Source: DATAZK01 sp963731205
GTDB taxonomy: Bacteria; Actinomycetota; Actinomycetes; Frankiales; Frankiaceae
NCBI GenBank assembly: GCA_963731205.1
Contig: CAVSUJ010000001.1
Coordinates: 806,001-870,000, forward strand
Length of the DNA stretch: 64,000 bases
Direction: 5' to 3'
Within the stretch, counting starts at the first letter, position 1. Every line of letters begins with the position of its first letter. The position numbers and the translations under genes were made by a program. Shown one piece after another: positions 16,791-29,764 of the stretch. Below the pieces are notes generated by a model, which saw nothing but the letters and a program-made list of their open reading frames with translations, did no database searches and had not been told where the DNA came from.

Positions 16791-17984
16791 TCAGCCCTTC
16801 ACGGCTTTGCCGAGCGCGTCAGCGCGGGTGGTGCCTTCCCACGTGAAGTCGAGCTCGGGGCGTCCGAAGTGCCCGTAGGCCGCCGTCTGCTGGTAGATCG
16901 GGCGCAGCAGATCGAGATCGCGCACGATGGCCGCCGGACGCAGGTCGAACACCGAGAGGATCGCGTCTTGGATCTGCGCGTCAGGCACCGTGCCGGTGCC
17001 GAACGTCTCCACGAACATGCCGACCGGCTGGGCCTTGCCGATGGCGTAGGCCACCTGCACCTCGCACTTGCTGGCGAGGCCGGAGGCGACGACGTTCTTG
17101 GCGACCCAGCGCATCGCGTAAGCGGCGGAGCGGTCGACCTTGGACGGGTCCTTGCCGCTGAACGCGCCGCCGCCGTGGCGGGCCATGCCGCCGTACGTAT
17201 CGACGATGATCTTGCGTCCGGTGAGGCCGGCGTCGCCCATCGGGCCACCGATCTCGAACCGTCCGGTCGGGTTGACCAGGAGCTTGTAGTCGGCGATGTC
17301 GAGGCCGATGAGCGCCAGCTCCGGCTCCACGACGTACTCGCGGATGTCGGGGGCGAGCAGCGTGTCGAGATCGATGTCGGACGCGTGCTGCGAGCTCACG
17401 ACGACCGTGTCGAGCCGGGTCGGGCGGCCGTCCTCGTAAGCCACCGTGACCTGGGTCTTGCCGTCGGGCCGCAGGTAGCCGACCAGGCCTTCCTTGCGCA
17501 CCGCGGTGAGGCGGCGGGCTAGGCGGTGGGCCAGCGCGATGGGCAGCGGCATGAGCTCGGGGGTCTCGTCGCAGGCATAGCCGAACATCAGGCCCTGGTC
17601 ACCGGCGCCCTGGCGGTCGAGATCGTCGACGGAAGCTCCCGTGCGCGACTCGTAGGCATCCTCGACGCCCTGGCGGATGTCGCTGGACTGGGCGCCGATG
17701 GAGACGCTGACCCCGCACGATCCGCCGTCGAAGCCCTTGGCGGAGGAGTCGTAGCCGATCCCCAGCACGACGTCACGAACCACGGAGGCGATGTCGACGT
17801 AGGTGGTGGTGTCGACCTCGCCGGCGACGTGGACCTGACCGGTGGTGATCAAGGTTTCGACGGCGACCTTGCTCGAGGTGTCACCCTTGATCATCCGGTC
17901 GAGGATGGCGTCGCTGATCTGGTCAGCAATCTTGTCCGGATGTCCCTCGGTAACGGACTCGGAGGTGAACAGGCGGCTGGCCAC
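16791..17984 (-). CDS. metK: S-adenosylmethionine synthetase
   Basis: Makes SAM from Met and ATP. The 397-aa protein has TEGHPDKIADQISDA at the N terminus, GAGDQGLMFGYACDE and the glycine-rich GGGAFSGKDPSKVDRSAAY. GTG at 17984 was chosen because GGGAG stands four to five bases before it and homologues begin (M)xSRLFTSESVTEGHPDK; the frame remains open upstream to 18047. It supplies the many methylases coded nearby. Confidence 0.97.
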   Translation of the reverse strand: MASRLFTSESVTEGHPDKIADQISDAILDRMIKGDTSSKVAVETLITTGQVHVAGEVDTTTYVDIASVVRDVVLGIGYDSSAKGFDGGSCGVSVSIGAQSSDIRQGVEDAYESRTGASVDDLDRQGAGDQGLMFGYACDETPELMPLPIALAHRLARRLTAVRKEGLVGYLRPDGKTQVTVAYEDGRPTRLDTVVVSSQHASDIDLDTLLAPDIREYVVEPELALIGLDIADYKLLVNPTGRFEIGGPMGDAGLTGRKIIVDTYGGMARHGGGAFSGKDPSKVDRSAAYAMRWVAKNVVASGLASKCEVQVAYAIGKAQPVGMFVETFGTGTVPDAQIQDAILSVFDLRPAAIVRDLDLLRPIYQQTAAYGHFGRPELDFTWEGTTRADALGKAVKG

Positions 17985-18071
17985 AGTACTCCCTGAGCTT
18001 GCGTCGCCTGGGGCGACGGTCGGGCGAAACCCCGGTGGTGCGGTCATTGACGTACGCGAACGCTAGGCAAC

Positions 18072-18101
18072 AGAGTATCCGGCCACCACGCGCAGGGTCA
18101 G
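18072..18101 (-). promoter_or_regulatory. Possible metK promoter
   Basis: On the minus strand CTGACC (18101-18096) and TACTCT (18077-18072) are spaced by 18 bases, in the 142-base gap between coaBC and metK. They resemble the actinobacterial TTGAC/TAnnnT housekeeping pattern. The leader would be about 85 bases, and no SAM riboswitch was recognised in it. Confidence 0.25.
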
Positions 18102-18126
18102 GAAACGAAACGCAGGGAACGCGGTG

Positions 18127-19353
18127 TCACAACCGCTGGGTGACAAGGTCCCACAGCTTGTGTGCCAGCAGGTCCTTCGAGACGTCGGTGATCGCCACCT
18201 CGGCACCGTCGGCGGACAGCACTACAGCGGTGTTGTGGTCGACCGCGAACCCGCGGCCCTCGCCCACCTCGTTGACCACCAGCAGGTCACAGCCCTTGCG
18301 GCGCAGCTTCTCGCGACCGTGGCGCAGGACGTCGTCGGTCTCGGCGGCGAAGCCCACGATCACCGGATGCCGCTGCTCGCCGCCGGAGAGAGCGCGGGCC
18401 TGCACGAGCCCCGCGAGCACGTCAGGATTGCGGGTGAGCTTCAGCGGCTCGGGATCCGCCTCGTCGACCTTCTTGATCTTGAGGGTCTGCTGCTGGAGCG
18501 GGCGGAAATCGGCGACAGCCGCCGTCATGACGACGGCATCGCAGGCCGCTGCCGCGGAGACGACGGCCGCCTCGAGCTCTGCTGCCGTCTGAACGCGAAC
18601 GATCTGCACGCCCGCGACTTCGGGCAGCTCGACATTGGCGCTGACCAGGGTGACCTGAGCGCCTCGAATCGCAGCAGCCCGGGCAATCGCGTAACCCTGC
18701 CGGCCGGTGGAGCGATTGCCCAGGAAGCGCACCGGATCCAGCGGCTCGCGCGTGCCGCCGGCGGAGACGACGATGCGCCGGCCGGCGAGGTCGCTCCAGT
18801 CCGGAGGATCGTCAGCAGATAGCGAGCGATCCAGTACGGAGCGAGCGATCGCCGCGATCTCGAGCGGATCGGGCAGCCGGCCGGGGCCGGAATCGGCGCC
18901 CGTGAGCCGCCCGGAAGCCGGCTCGATGACAAGACCACCGCGCTCGCGCAGGGTCGCCACGTTGGCCCGGGTAGCGGGGTGCTCCCACATTTCGGTGTGC
19001 ATCGCGGGAGCGAAGACCTGCGGGCAGGTGGCGGTGAGCAGGGTCGACGTCAGCAGGTCATCGGCACGGCCGGCGACCGCTCGCGCCAGCAGGTCAGCCG
19101 TGGCCGGGACGACGAGCACCAGATCAGCCGCGCGGCCGAGCCTGACGTGAGGCACCTCGTGAGCCGCTGACCAGACGTCGGCGGCCACGGGACGGCCGGA
19201 CAGAGCCGCCCATGTCGGCTCACCGACGAAACGCAGCGCTGCCGCGGTAGGGACGACGGTGACCCCATGGCCGGACTCGGTGAGCTGGCGCAATACCTCG
19301 ACAGCTTTGTAGGCGGCAATGCCCCCGCTGACGCCGAGGACGACTTCGCTCAC
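18127..19353 (-). CDS. coaBC: Bifunctional phosphopantothenoylcysteine decarboxylase / phosphopantothenate--cysteine ligase
   Basis: Two steps of coenzyme A synthesis in one 408-aa protein. The N-terminal flavin decarboxylase (CoaC) has VLGVSGGIAAYKAVE, a substrate clamp of type LTGADSGPGRLPDP and the catalytic APAMHTEMWEHPA motif. The C-terminal ligase (CoaB) has VVSAGGTREPLDPVRFLGN, MTAAVADFRP and a KIKK motif. It is 38 bases downstream of rpoZ in the conserved gmk-rpoZ-coaBC-metK order. Confidence 0.97.
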   Translation of the reverse strand: MSEVVLGVSGGIAAYKAVEVLRQLTESGHGVTVVPTAAALRFVGEPTWAALSGRPVAADVWSAAHEVPHVRLGRAADLVLVVPATADLLARAVAGRADDLLTSTLLTATCPQVFAPAMHTEMWEHPATRANVATLRERGGLVIEPASGRLTGADSGPGRLPDPLEIAAIARSVLDRSLSADDPPDWSDLAGRRIVVSAGGTREPLDPVRFLGNRSTGRQGYAIARAAAIRGAQVTLVSANVELPEVAGVQIVRVQTAAELEAAVVSAAAACDAVVMTAAVADFRPLQQQTLKIKKVDEADPEPLKLTRNPDVLAGLVQARALSGGEQRHPVIVGFAAETDDVLRHGREKLRRKGCDLLVVNEVGEGRGFAVDHNTAVVLSADGAEVAITDVSKDLLAHKLWDLVTQRL

Positions 19354-19391
19354 CCGCGGCTGCCCAGCGCTACCTGCTGACGCTCTGGGCG

Positions 19392-19667
19392 TCAGTCAGC
19401 GGCCGGATCGGCGATGGGCTCGGCGGTCAGCAGGCCGGAGTTGATCTCGCGCATGGCGATGGAGAGCGGCTTCTCCTGCGGGGTGGTCTCGACCATCGGA
19501 CCGACGTACTCGAGCAGGCCCTCACCGAGCTGGCTGTAGTAGGCGTTGATCTGGCGGGCGCGCTTCGAGGCGTAGATCACGAGCCCGTACTTCGACTGCG
19601 TGATGGCCAGCAGCTCATCGATCGGGGGGTTGGTGATACCAATCGGCGCGGCCGGGGTGCTACCCAC
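19392..19667 (-). CDS. rpoZ: RNA polymerase omega subunit
   Basis: Omega (91 aa) helps fold and hold beta' in RNA polymerase. ITNPPIDELLAITQSKYGLVIYASKRARQIN is the typical core, followed by KPLSIAMREINSG. The GTG at 19667 is preceded by GGAGG about nine bases away. It is coded between gmk and coaBC as in most actinobacteria. Confidence 0.97.
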   Translation of the reverse strand: MGSTPAAPIGITNPPIDELLAITQSKYGLVIYASKRARQINAYYSQLGEGLLEYVGPMVETTPQEKPLSIAMREINSGLLTAEPIADPAAD

Positions 19668-19715
19668 GTGGGGGTACCTCCAGAAATTGACAAGCAGGTA
19701 AGTGCAAAGAGCGAA

Positions 19716-20261
19716 CTACTCAACCATGTAATTTACCAGCTCGTCAGCCGCGGCCTGGATGTCGTGATTGACCAGCTGATGGTCGAACTCCTCGAACGCG
19801 GCCATCTCGTCTCGTGCCACCGCCAGCCGCTCGGCCACCTTCTCCTCGGACTCGGTGGCCCGCCCCTTGAGCCGGTTGACCAGCTCCTCCCAGCTGGGAG
19901 GAGCGAGAAAGACCAGCTGGGCATCCGGCATCGACGCCTTCACCTGCCGCGCACCCTGCAGATCGATCTCCAGCAAGGCCGGACGCCCGCCGGCGATGTG
20001 CTCGAGAACGGGAGCGCGCGGGGTGCCGTAGCGGTGACCGCCGTAGGTCGCGTGTTCCAGCAGCTCACCCGATGTGACGAGCTCAGCGAACCGCTGGTCG
20101 TCGACGAAGTGATAGTGCGTGCCGTCGACCTCACCCGGCCGGGGCGCCCGCGTGGTCACACTCACCGACACCCACACCTCTGGGTGGCGGCGGCGCACCG
20201 CCGCCACCACGCTCCCCTTGCCGACCCCTGAGGGTCCGGAGAGCACCGTCAACCGGCGCAC
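19716..20261 (-). CDS. gmk: Guanylate kinase
   Basis: Phosphorylates GMP to GDP. The P-loop is LSGPSGVGKGSV near the N terminus; the GMP-binding region is VTTRAPRPGEVDGTHYHFV and the lid is EIDLQGARQVK. The 181-aa length is normal, though many homologues have a few more N-terminal residues; the GTG at 20261 is the clearest start. It follows mihF by 30 bases. Confidence 0.97.
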   Translation of the reverse strand: MRRLTVLSGPSGVGKGSVVAAVRRRHPEVWVSVSVTTRAPRPGEVDGTHYHFVDDQRFAELVTSGELLEHATYGGHRYGTPRAPVLEHIAGGRPALLEIDLQGARQVKASMPDAQLVFLAPPSWEELVNRLKGRATESEEKVAERLAVARDEMAAFEEFDHQLVNHDIQAAADELVNYMVE

Positions 20262-20291
20262 GCGCTGCCACCACCTTCCGGCAGCGGCGAA

Positions 20292-20612
20292 CTAGCTGGG
20301 GCTGTTGAACTCGGCGATGAGGGCGGCGCGCTGCTTGGCGCCGAGACCCCGCACTCGCCTGGTGGGGCTGATGTCGAGCCGCTCCATGAGCTTCGTGGCG
20401 CGGACCTTGCCCACTCCGGGAAGCGCTTCGAGGACGGCGGACACCTTCATCTTGCCGATGACCTCACTGCCGTCGGCCTTGGCCAGCACCGACTCGAGGG
20501 TCTCGTCGGACCTCTTGAGCTGCTCCTTCACCTCCGCACGCGCTTTGCGGGCCTGCGCGGCCTTTTCAAGCGCGGCTGAGCGCTGTTCTGGTGTCAACGG
20601 CGGCAAGGCCAC
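20292..20612 (-). CDS. mihF: Actinobacterial integration host factor
   Basis: MihF/sIHF is a small nucleoid protein that binds and bends DNA and is unrelated in sequence to E. coli IHF. The 106-aa protein has a basic N-terminal helix (KAAQARKARAEVKEQLKRS) and the helix-two-turn-helix DNA-binding part LPGVGKVRATKLMERLDIS with a basic VRGLGAKQRAALI tail. It lies between pyrF and gmk as in Mycobacterium. GTG start at 20612. Confidence 0.96.
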   Translation of the reverse strand: MALPPLTPEQRSAALEKAAQARKARAEVKEQLKRSDETLESVLAKADGSEVIGKMKVSAVLEALPGVGKVRATKLMERLDISPTRRVRGLGAKQRAALIAEFNSPS

Positions 20613-20756
20613 GGCGACGTTCGCCTCCTCATGAGGAACGAGCTACAACGAAAAGCAACTGATCCAGCAGCGGCAACGTACTGAAACCGCAGGCCCGGGT
20701 CCACTCTCGGGTTCGGCGCGGCGCGCTTAACGCCGTTTCACCGCCCCTGCGCCGGG

Positions 20757-21485
20757 TCAGGCGGACAGTTCTGCGGCAATGAGAGCGGCCGCCGCACCCG
20801 GGTCGTCGGCACCGGTGATGGGACGCCCGACGACCAGCAGATCGGCACCCGCAGCGATAGCGGCAGCAGGCGTGGAGACGCGCGCCTGATCCTGCGAGGC
20901 GGCGCCCGCCGGACGTACACCCGGCGTGATCAGCGTGATCCCGGGACCGACCTCGGAGCGCACCAGCGCCACCTCCCGGGGACTGCAGACCAGCGCGCGG
21001 GCGCCGGCCTCGACCGCCAGGACAGCGAGCCGGCGAACGGCGTCGAGCGGCTCGCCTCCGTATCCCACCGCTTGGAGGTCCTGCGCGCTCAGCGAGGTCA
21101 GGATCGTGACGGCGGCGATGTCGACCTCAGGTGCGGCCTCGACGGCGGCGCGCACCATCGCCGGTCCGCCGCTCGCGTGCACGGTCAGGAAGGTGGGCTT
21201 CAGGCCTGCCACCGCGCGGGCGGCGCCCGCCACCGTCGCGGGAATGTCGCACAGCTTCAGATCGAGGAAAAGTCCCATCCCGGAGCCGCCGCGGACCGCG
21301 TCGACAACGGCCGGACCGTGCCGGCAGAACAGCTCGAGCCCGACTTTGACGACCGCGACATGCGGCGCGACCGCGGCCGACCAGCGCGCTGCCGTATCAG
21401 CGTCGGGCGCATCGAGGGCGACGGCGATGGGTGCCTTGCCCGCCCAGCTGCGCGCCCTCGCGGGCATCGACTGCGACACGCTCAT
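20757..21485 (-). CDS. pyrF: Orotidine 5'-phosphate decarboxylase
   Basis: Last step of UMP synthesis. The 242-aa barrel has VALDAPDADTA, the catalytic GLFLDLKLCDIPATV (D-x-K-x-x-D) motif and ITPGVRPAGAASQDQARV near the C terminus, with VVGRPITGADDP binding phosphate. This is the shorter bacterial type, rather than the group 2 enzyme of mycobacteria. It is the final gene of the pyr operon and overlaps pyrD by four bases (ATGA). Confidence 0.96.
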   Translation of the reverse strand: MSVSQSMPARARSWAGKAPIAVALDAPDADTAARWSAAVAPHVAVVKVGLELFCRHGPAVVDAVRGGSGMGLFLDLKLCDIPATVAGAARAVAGLKPTFLTVHASGGPAMVRAAVEAAPEVDIAAVTILTSLSAQDLQAVGYGGEPLDAVRRLAVLAVEAGARALVCSPREVALVRSEVGPGITLITPGVRPAGAASQDQARVSTPAAAIAAGADLLVVGRPITGADDPGAAAALIAAELSA

Positions 21486-22501
21486 ACCAACTCCCCCACG
21501 GGCGTCTTGGCGCCCGGTAGCGGCGTCTCAGCCGGCCGATGCGCCGCTGCGATCACCTCTGACACCGAACCGATCCCCCGCGCCTGCAACTCGTCGGCGA
21601 GCTCCTCGACGATGCGCATGGGCGCACCCGGATCACCGAAGACCGCGGTGCCCACCGAGACCGCTGAAGCGCCGGCTGCGAGGAACGCCAGCGCGTCCTC
21701 GCCGCTACGCACGCCGCCCATACCGAGGATCGGCACCTCCGGTAGCGCCGCGTGCACCTGGTAGACGCAGCGCAGCGCCACAGGCCGGATGGCGGGCCCG
21801 GACAGGCCGCCGGTGATCCCCGCCAGCGCCGGCCGCAGCGTCGCGGGGTCGATGACCATGCCGAGCAGCGTGTTGATCAGCGAGAGCCCGTCAGCCCCTG
21901 CATCGACGACCGAGCGCGCGATCTCGACGATGTCGGTGACGTCGGGCGAGAGCTTCGCGAAGACCGGTGGCTGCTCGTGGCCGGAGAGCTCGTCCTTCAC
22001 AGCGCGGATCACGTCGGCGGCAGCGACGGCGGAGCAGGCGAAGACCTGGCCACGGTCGGCGACGTTGGGACAGCTGATGTTGACCTCGACGAGCGCGATG
22101 CCGGGCGCCTCGCTGAGCCGGCGCGCGAGTTCGGCGTACTCCTCGACCGAACCGCCCGCGATGCTCACGACTGCCCGGGCCTCGTGCTCCACGAGCCAGG
22201 GCAGGTCCTTGTCCAGAAACGCTGTGATTCCAGGGCCTTGCAGGCCGATCGAGTTGAGCATCCCGCTCGGGGTCTCGGCCATCCGCGGTGTCGCGCGTCC
22301 GAGCCGCGGGTCGCGCATGACGGACTTCGTGACGACGGCGCCGAGGTCGGACACGTCGAAGAAGGCGTTCAGTTCCCGGCCCGCCGCGGCACATCCGGAT
22401 GCGGTGAAGATGGGATTCGGGAAGGGGACGCCGGCAAGCGTGGTCGACAGGTCGACCGCGGGAGGGAGTTCCTCGGGAGGGAGTTCTGCGGGAGAGGTCA
22501 T
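21482..22501 (-). CDS. pyrD: Dihydroorotate dehydrogenase, class 1B catalytic subunit
   Basis: Oxidises dihydroorotate to orotate with FMN, passing electrons to PyrK. The 339-aa barrel has PIFTASGCAAAGRE, KSVMRDPRLGRATPR, NSIGLQGPG and the active-site NISCPNV with Cys as base, which marks class 1B. The ATG at 22501 overlaps the pyrK stop (ATGA). A class 1B enzyme coupled to PyrK uses NAD+, unlike the quinone-linked class 2 enzyme of mycobacteria. Confidence 0.94.
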   Translation of the reverse strand: MTSPAELPPEELPPAVDLSTTLAGVPFPNPIFTASGCAAAGRELNAFFDVSDLGAVVTKSVMRDPRLGRATPRMAETPSGMLNSIGLQGPGITAFLDKDLPWLVEHEARAVVSIAGGSVEEYAELARRLSEAPGIALVEVNISCPNVADRGQVFACSAVAAADVIRAVKDELSGHEQPPVFAKLSPDVTDIVEIARSVVDAGADGLSLINTLLGMVIDPATLRPALAGITGGLSGPAIRPVALRCVYQVHAALPEVPILGMGGVRSGEDALAFLAAGASAVSVGTAVFGDPGAPMRIVEELADELQARGIGSVSEVIAAAHRPAETPLPGAKTPVGELV

Positions 22502-23419
22502 ATCGGGGCCTCGAAGCTGTCGGGCACGGGTGACACGGTCGCCGCCGGGGAGCTGGTCACAACCGGCGGCGGCTTGCCGATGAGGTCGAACTGCACCGCG
22601 TCGCCAGGGAAGACCGGGCCTTCGGTGCAGGCGCGGACCATCCGCACTCCGGCACCGCCGTGCGTGCCGCGGGGGCGGACCGGCAGGACGCAGGTCATGC
22701 AGACCCCGATCCCGCACGCCATCGCTTCCTCGACCGCGATGTGCGACGGCACACCGGCGGCACCAGCCAGCCGGGCGACCGCAGCGAGCATCGCCATCGG
22801 ACCGCACGCATACACCAGATCGACGTCGGTGAGCAGCGGGTCGAAGGCGGCGGTGACGCGACCGGTGACGCCCACCGAGCCGTCCTCGGTGGCGAAGTGG
22901 GTGCGGTCGGCGATGCGCCGCGCCTCAGGGACGCCGTAGAGCTTGTCGGCGGTCGCCGCGCCGAGCGCCATCGTGATGTCGCAGCCCCGCTCGCGCAGCG
23001 AGCCGGCGAGCGCGAAGAGCGGAGCAGCGCCGTAGCCCCCGCCGACGAGCAGCGCCCGCGGGCCATGTCCCGCTTCGGCGGCGACGGGGAGCGGGAACGC
23101 CCGCCCCAGCGGCCCGACGATGTCCACCCGGTCGCCGGCGACGCGCTGGGTGAGCCAGCGGGTGCCGGGACCTACGGCCGCCACGACCACCTCGATGGTG
23201 CCCGCCGGACCGATGCGGGCGATCGAAAAGGCCCGCCGCAAAAGGAGTCCTGACGCCGGACCGCCCACCGCGAACGCCACGAACTGACCCGGCCGGGCCG
23301 CGTCGACGATCGCCGGGGCATGTACCGCGATCCGGGTGTAGGCACCGTCACGTACAACCCTCAGCACCTGCGCGGATCGCAGCTGCACCGGCGCGGGCTG
23401 GCCGCCCTGACCGTTCGAC

Positions 23420-23430
<11 letters not shown>
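22498..23430 (-). CDS. pyrK: Dihydroorotate dehydrogenase electron-transfer subunit
   Basis: PyrK (310 aa) carries FAD and a 2Fe-2S cluster and links PyrD to NAD+. The ferredoxin-reductase FAD motif is LLLRRAFSIARI, the nucleotide-binding loop is LVGGGYGAAPLFALA, and the cluster ligands are in CGIGVCMTCVLPVRPRG followed by MVRACTEGPVF (C-x4-C-x2-C...C). It overlaps carB by 11 bases and pyrD by four. A Pro/Ser/Val tail of about 30 residues follows the conserved part. Confidence 0.94.
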
Positions 23431-26784
<3,354 letters not shown>

Positions 26785-26788
<4 letters not shown>

Positions 26789-27900
26789 TTGGCGCTCTCC
26801 ATCATCGCGACGAAGCTGTCGAACAGGCCGTCGGCGTCATGGGGGCCGGGTGCGGCCTCCGGGTGGTACTGCACCGAGAAAGCCGGCCGGTCCAGCAGCC
26901 GCAGCCCCTCGACGACCCCGTCGTTGAGCGCGACATGGCTGACTTCCACGCGTCCGTAAGGGGTTTCGCTGACGCGGTCCAGCGGCGCATCGACCGCGAA
27001 GCCGTGATTGTGGCTGGTGACGGCGACCTTCCCGGTGGTCCGGTCCTGCACCGGCTGGTTGATCCCGCGGTGGCCGTAGCCGAGCTTGTAGGTGCCGAAG
27101 CCGAGCGCCCGGCCGAGCACCTGATTGCCGAAGCAGATCCCGAAGAGCGGCACGCCCGCATCGAGCACCCCGCTCGCAGCAGCAACGGCGTAGTCGGCCG
27201 TGGCGGGATCGCCCGGGCCGTTGGAGAAGAAGACCCCGTCGGGCCCGGCGGCGAGCAGTTCGGCGGCCGTCGCCGTGGCGGGATGCACGGTGACCTCGAT
27301 GCCGCGCGCGGCCATGCGGGCGGGCGTCCGCCACTTGATGCCGAGGTCGAGCGCAGCCACGCGCAGGCGTACCGGCCCGTCCGGGGAGACGACGTAGGGC
27401 TCCGGGGTGGAGACATCGGGCGCGAGGTCGGCGCCGAGCATGCCGTCGCTGGCGCGTACGCGATCGAGCAGGCCGTCCGAAGCCTCCGCAGGAGCGATGC
27501 CGCACCGCATGGCGCCCCGCTCGCGAAGGTGGCGGGTGAGCGCGCGGGTGTCGATGCCGCTGATGCCGACAATCCCTTGCGCCACAAGCTCTTCGTCGAG
27601 GCTGCGGGTGGCTCGCCAGGAACTCGAGCGGCGGGCCGGGTCACGCACGACGTAGCCGGCGACCCACATCCGGCGGCTCTCCGGGTCCTCGTCGTTGACG
27701 CCGGTGTTGCCGATGTGCGGGGCGGTCTGCACCACGATCTGACGCGAGTAGCTCGGATCGGTGAGCGTCTCCTGGTAGCCGGTCATGCCCGTCGCGAAGA
27801 CGGCTTCCCCGAAGGTCTCGCCGCGCGCGCCGTAGGCGGATCCGGCGAAGGAGCGGCCGTCCTCGAGCATGAGCACCGCACCGGGCTGGCGGGCGCTCAC
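26785..27900 (-). CDS. carA: Carbamoyl-phosphate synthase small subunit
   Basis: Glutamine amidotransferase subunit (371 aa) that releases ammonia for CarB. The N-terminal domain has FGEAVFATGMTGYQETLTDPSY; the class I GATase domain has the nucleophile Cys in PLFGICFGNQVLG and the His-Glu pair in QYHPEAAPGPHD. The GTG start at 27900 overlaps the preceding gene (GTGA). Confidence 0.98.
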
Positions 27901-28466
27901 TGCTGCGCGTCCCGCACCGGCGCAGGCGCCGCCTGGCTCTCGAGCTCGCGGGTTCTTTCCAGCAGCCCCTCCACGGTGGCCACCACCTCCTCATACCGGG
28001 ATGCCGCGCCGCGGAACCCGCTTTCGTAATGGACTCCCGCTGCTTTCCAGCCGATGACGAGCAGGCCGGCGCCGGGCATGAACTTTGTGGCGAAACGCTC
28101 GTCGATGCGCACCGAACGGAGCACCGTCGCGGGTAACCAGGTGCCGGCAATGTCGACGCCGACGCAGGTGATCCGCAGCTCGCCGGATCCGCGACTGCCG
28201 AGCACGCCGCCGAGGCTGACGTCCTGCCAGCCCGACGCCCTCGTCGTTCCGAGGGCCACGCCCGGCATCGGCGCGATGAGCGGGATCGGGAACGGCCGCG
28301 GCGGGCCGGGCAACTGCGGCAGCATCGCCGCGGGCTGGCGGCTGCGCCGGCGGACGGCCCTGATCGCCAGCGCGACGATCACGATGACCGCCACCAGCAG
28401 GGCGCCGGCCAGCAGAAGGTGATCGCCCAGCCGGTCCGGCGGACGATGGGCGAGCGCAAGCATCAT
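27897..28466 (-). CDS. Single-pass membrane protein of the pyrimidine operon
   Basis: A 189-aa protein with one N-terminal membrane helix (about residues 17-37, LLLAGALLVAVIVIVALAI), a basic RAVRRRSRQ stop-transfer and a cytoplasmic domain of beta character (VSLGGVLGSRGSGELRITCVGVDIAGTW). A gene of this type lies at the same place, between pyrC and carA, in Mycobacterium (Rv1382) and other actinobacteria. Four-base overlaps on both sides couple it to the pyr genes. Its function is unknown; a role tied to pyrimidine synthesis is only inferred from the fixed location. Confidence 0.85.
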   Translation of the reverse strand: MMLALAHRPPDRLGDHLLLAGALLVAVIVIVALAIRAVRRRSRQPAAMLPQLPGPPRPFPIPLIAPMPGVALGTTRASGWQDVSLGGVLGSRGSGELRITCVGVDIAGTWLPATVLRSVRIDERFATKFMPGAGLLVIGWKAAGVHYESGFRGAASRYEEVVATVEGLLERTRELESQAAPAPVRDAQQ

Positions 28467-29764
28467 GCGACCTTGCCGTCGAGCGCAGCTTTTCCGTCGA
28501 GAACCGTGGCCCGCCCGCGCAGGAAGGTCGCGACGACAGTGGCCGGCAGCTCGCGTCCGGCATAAGGGGTGTTACGGCTACGGGACGCGAGACCCGCAGG
28601 GTCCACGACCCAGGAGGCCAGTGGATCGACGAGCGTCAGGTTGGCCGGAGCCCCCGCGTCGAGCGGGCGGCCGTGGGCGCGCAGGCGGCCGATCTCGGCG
28701 GGCGCGTACGACATCCGCTCGGCAGCCAGCTCCCAGGTGAAGCGCTCGCCGAGGGCGAGCATCACGACGCCGAGAGCGGTCTGCAGGCCGAGCATCCCGG
28801 GCCGGGCCGCCGCCCATTCCGCTTCCTTGTCCTCGAGCGCATGAGGAGCGTGGTCGGTGGCGACGGCGTCGATGGTGCCGTCGATCAGCCCCTCGCGCAG
28901 CGCGGCCACGTCTTCGGCGGTACGCAGCGGCGGGTTGACCTTGTAGACCGGGTCATAGCCGCAGGCGAAGTCGTCGGTCAGCAACAGGTGGTGCGGGGTC
29001 ACCTCGGCCGTGACGCGCCAGCCCTTCGCCTTGGCCCACCGCAGGATCTCCACCGACCCGGCGGTCGAGACGTGGCAGACGTGCAGCCGGCTGCCGACGT
29101 GGCCGGCGAGCAGCGCATCGCGCGCGATGATCGACTCCTCCGCGACCGCGGGCCACCCGGTGAGGCCGAGCTGAGCCGAGACGACGCCCTCGTTCATCTG
29201 AGCACCGACCGTCAGCCGCGGTTCCTCGGCGTGCTGGGCGATGACACCGTCGAACGCCTTGACGTACTCGAGCGCCCGGCGCATCAGGACGGGGTCGCTC
29301 ACGCACATGCCGTCGTCGGAGAAAACCCTTACGCGGGCGGCACTTTCGGCCATCGCACCGAGCTCGGCGAGCTGCTCGCCCGCCAGTCCGCTCGACACCG
29401 CACCCACCGGCGCGACATCGCACCAGCCCGCTTCGCGACCGAGCCGCCAGACCTGCTCGACGACGCCCGCGGTGTCGGCGACCGGATCGGTGTTGGCCAT
29501 CGCGTGCACCGCGGTGAACCCGCCGAGCGCCGCAGCCCGGGTGCCGGACTCGACCGTCTCCGCGTCCTCCCGGCCCGGCTCACGAAGATGGGTGTGGAGG
29601 TCGACGAAGCCGGGCAGCGCGACCAGTCCCCCGGCATCGAGGATCTCGGCGCCGGCCGGCGCCTCGATCCGGCTGCCGATCTCCGCGATCATCCCGCCCG
29701 ACAGAAGCAGATCGACCGGCTTGCCGCCGAGCAGGCTCGCGCCGCGAATCAGGGTGTCCATCAC
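28463..29764 (-). CDS. pyrC: Dihydroorotase
   Basis: Zinc amidohydrolase that closes carbamoyl-aspartate to dihydroorotate. The 433-aa protein has the metal-binding VDLHTHLREPG, HAMANTDP, HVCHVSTAGS, EVTPHHLLL and ATDHAPHALEDK motifs of class I dihydroorotases. Two starts are possible: GTG 29764 (GTGA overlap with the pyrB stop) and ATG 29761 (TGATG overlap); both are coupled to pyrB. Confidence 0.97.
   Translation of the reverse strand: MMDTLIRGASLLGGKPVDLLLSGGMIAEIGSRIEAPAGAEILDAGGLVALPGFVDLHTHLREPGREDAETVESGTRAAALGGFTAVHAMANTDPVADTAGVVEQVWRLGREAGWCDVAPVGAVSSGLAGEQLAELGAMAESAARVRVFSDDGMCVSDPVLMRRALEYVKAFDGVIAQHAEEPRLTVGAQMNEGVVSAQLGLTGWPAVAEESIIARDALLAGHVGSRLHVCHVSTAGSVEILRWAKAKGWRVTAEVTPHHLLLTDDFACGYDPVYKVNPPLRTAEDVAALREGLIDGTIDAVATDHAPHALEDKEAEWAAARPGMLGLQTALGVVMLALGERFTWELAAERMSYAPAEIGRLRAHGRPLDAGAPANLTLVDPLASWVVDPAGLASRSRNTPYAGRELPATVVATFLRGRATVLDGKAALDGKVA

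Noticed and set aside
17985..18126. SAM riboswitch upstream of metK
   Set aside because: I could not match the core of any known SAM riboswitch; only a possible promoter is seen.
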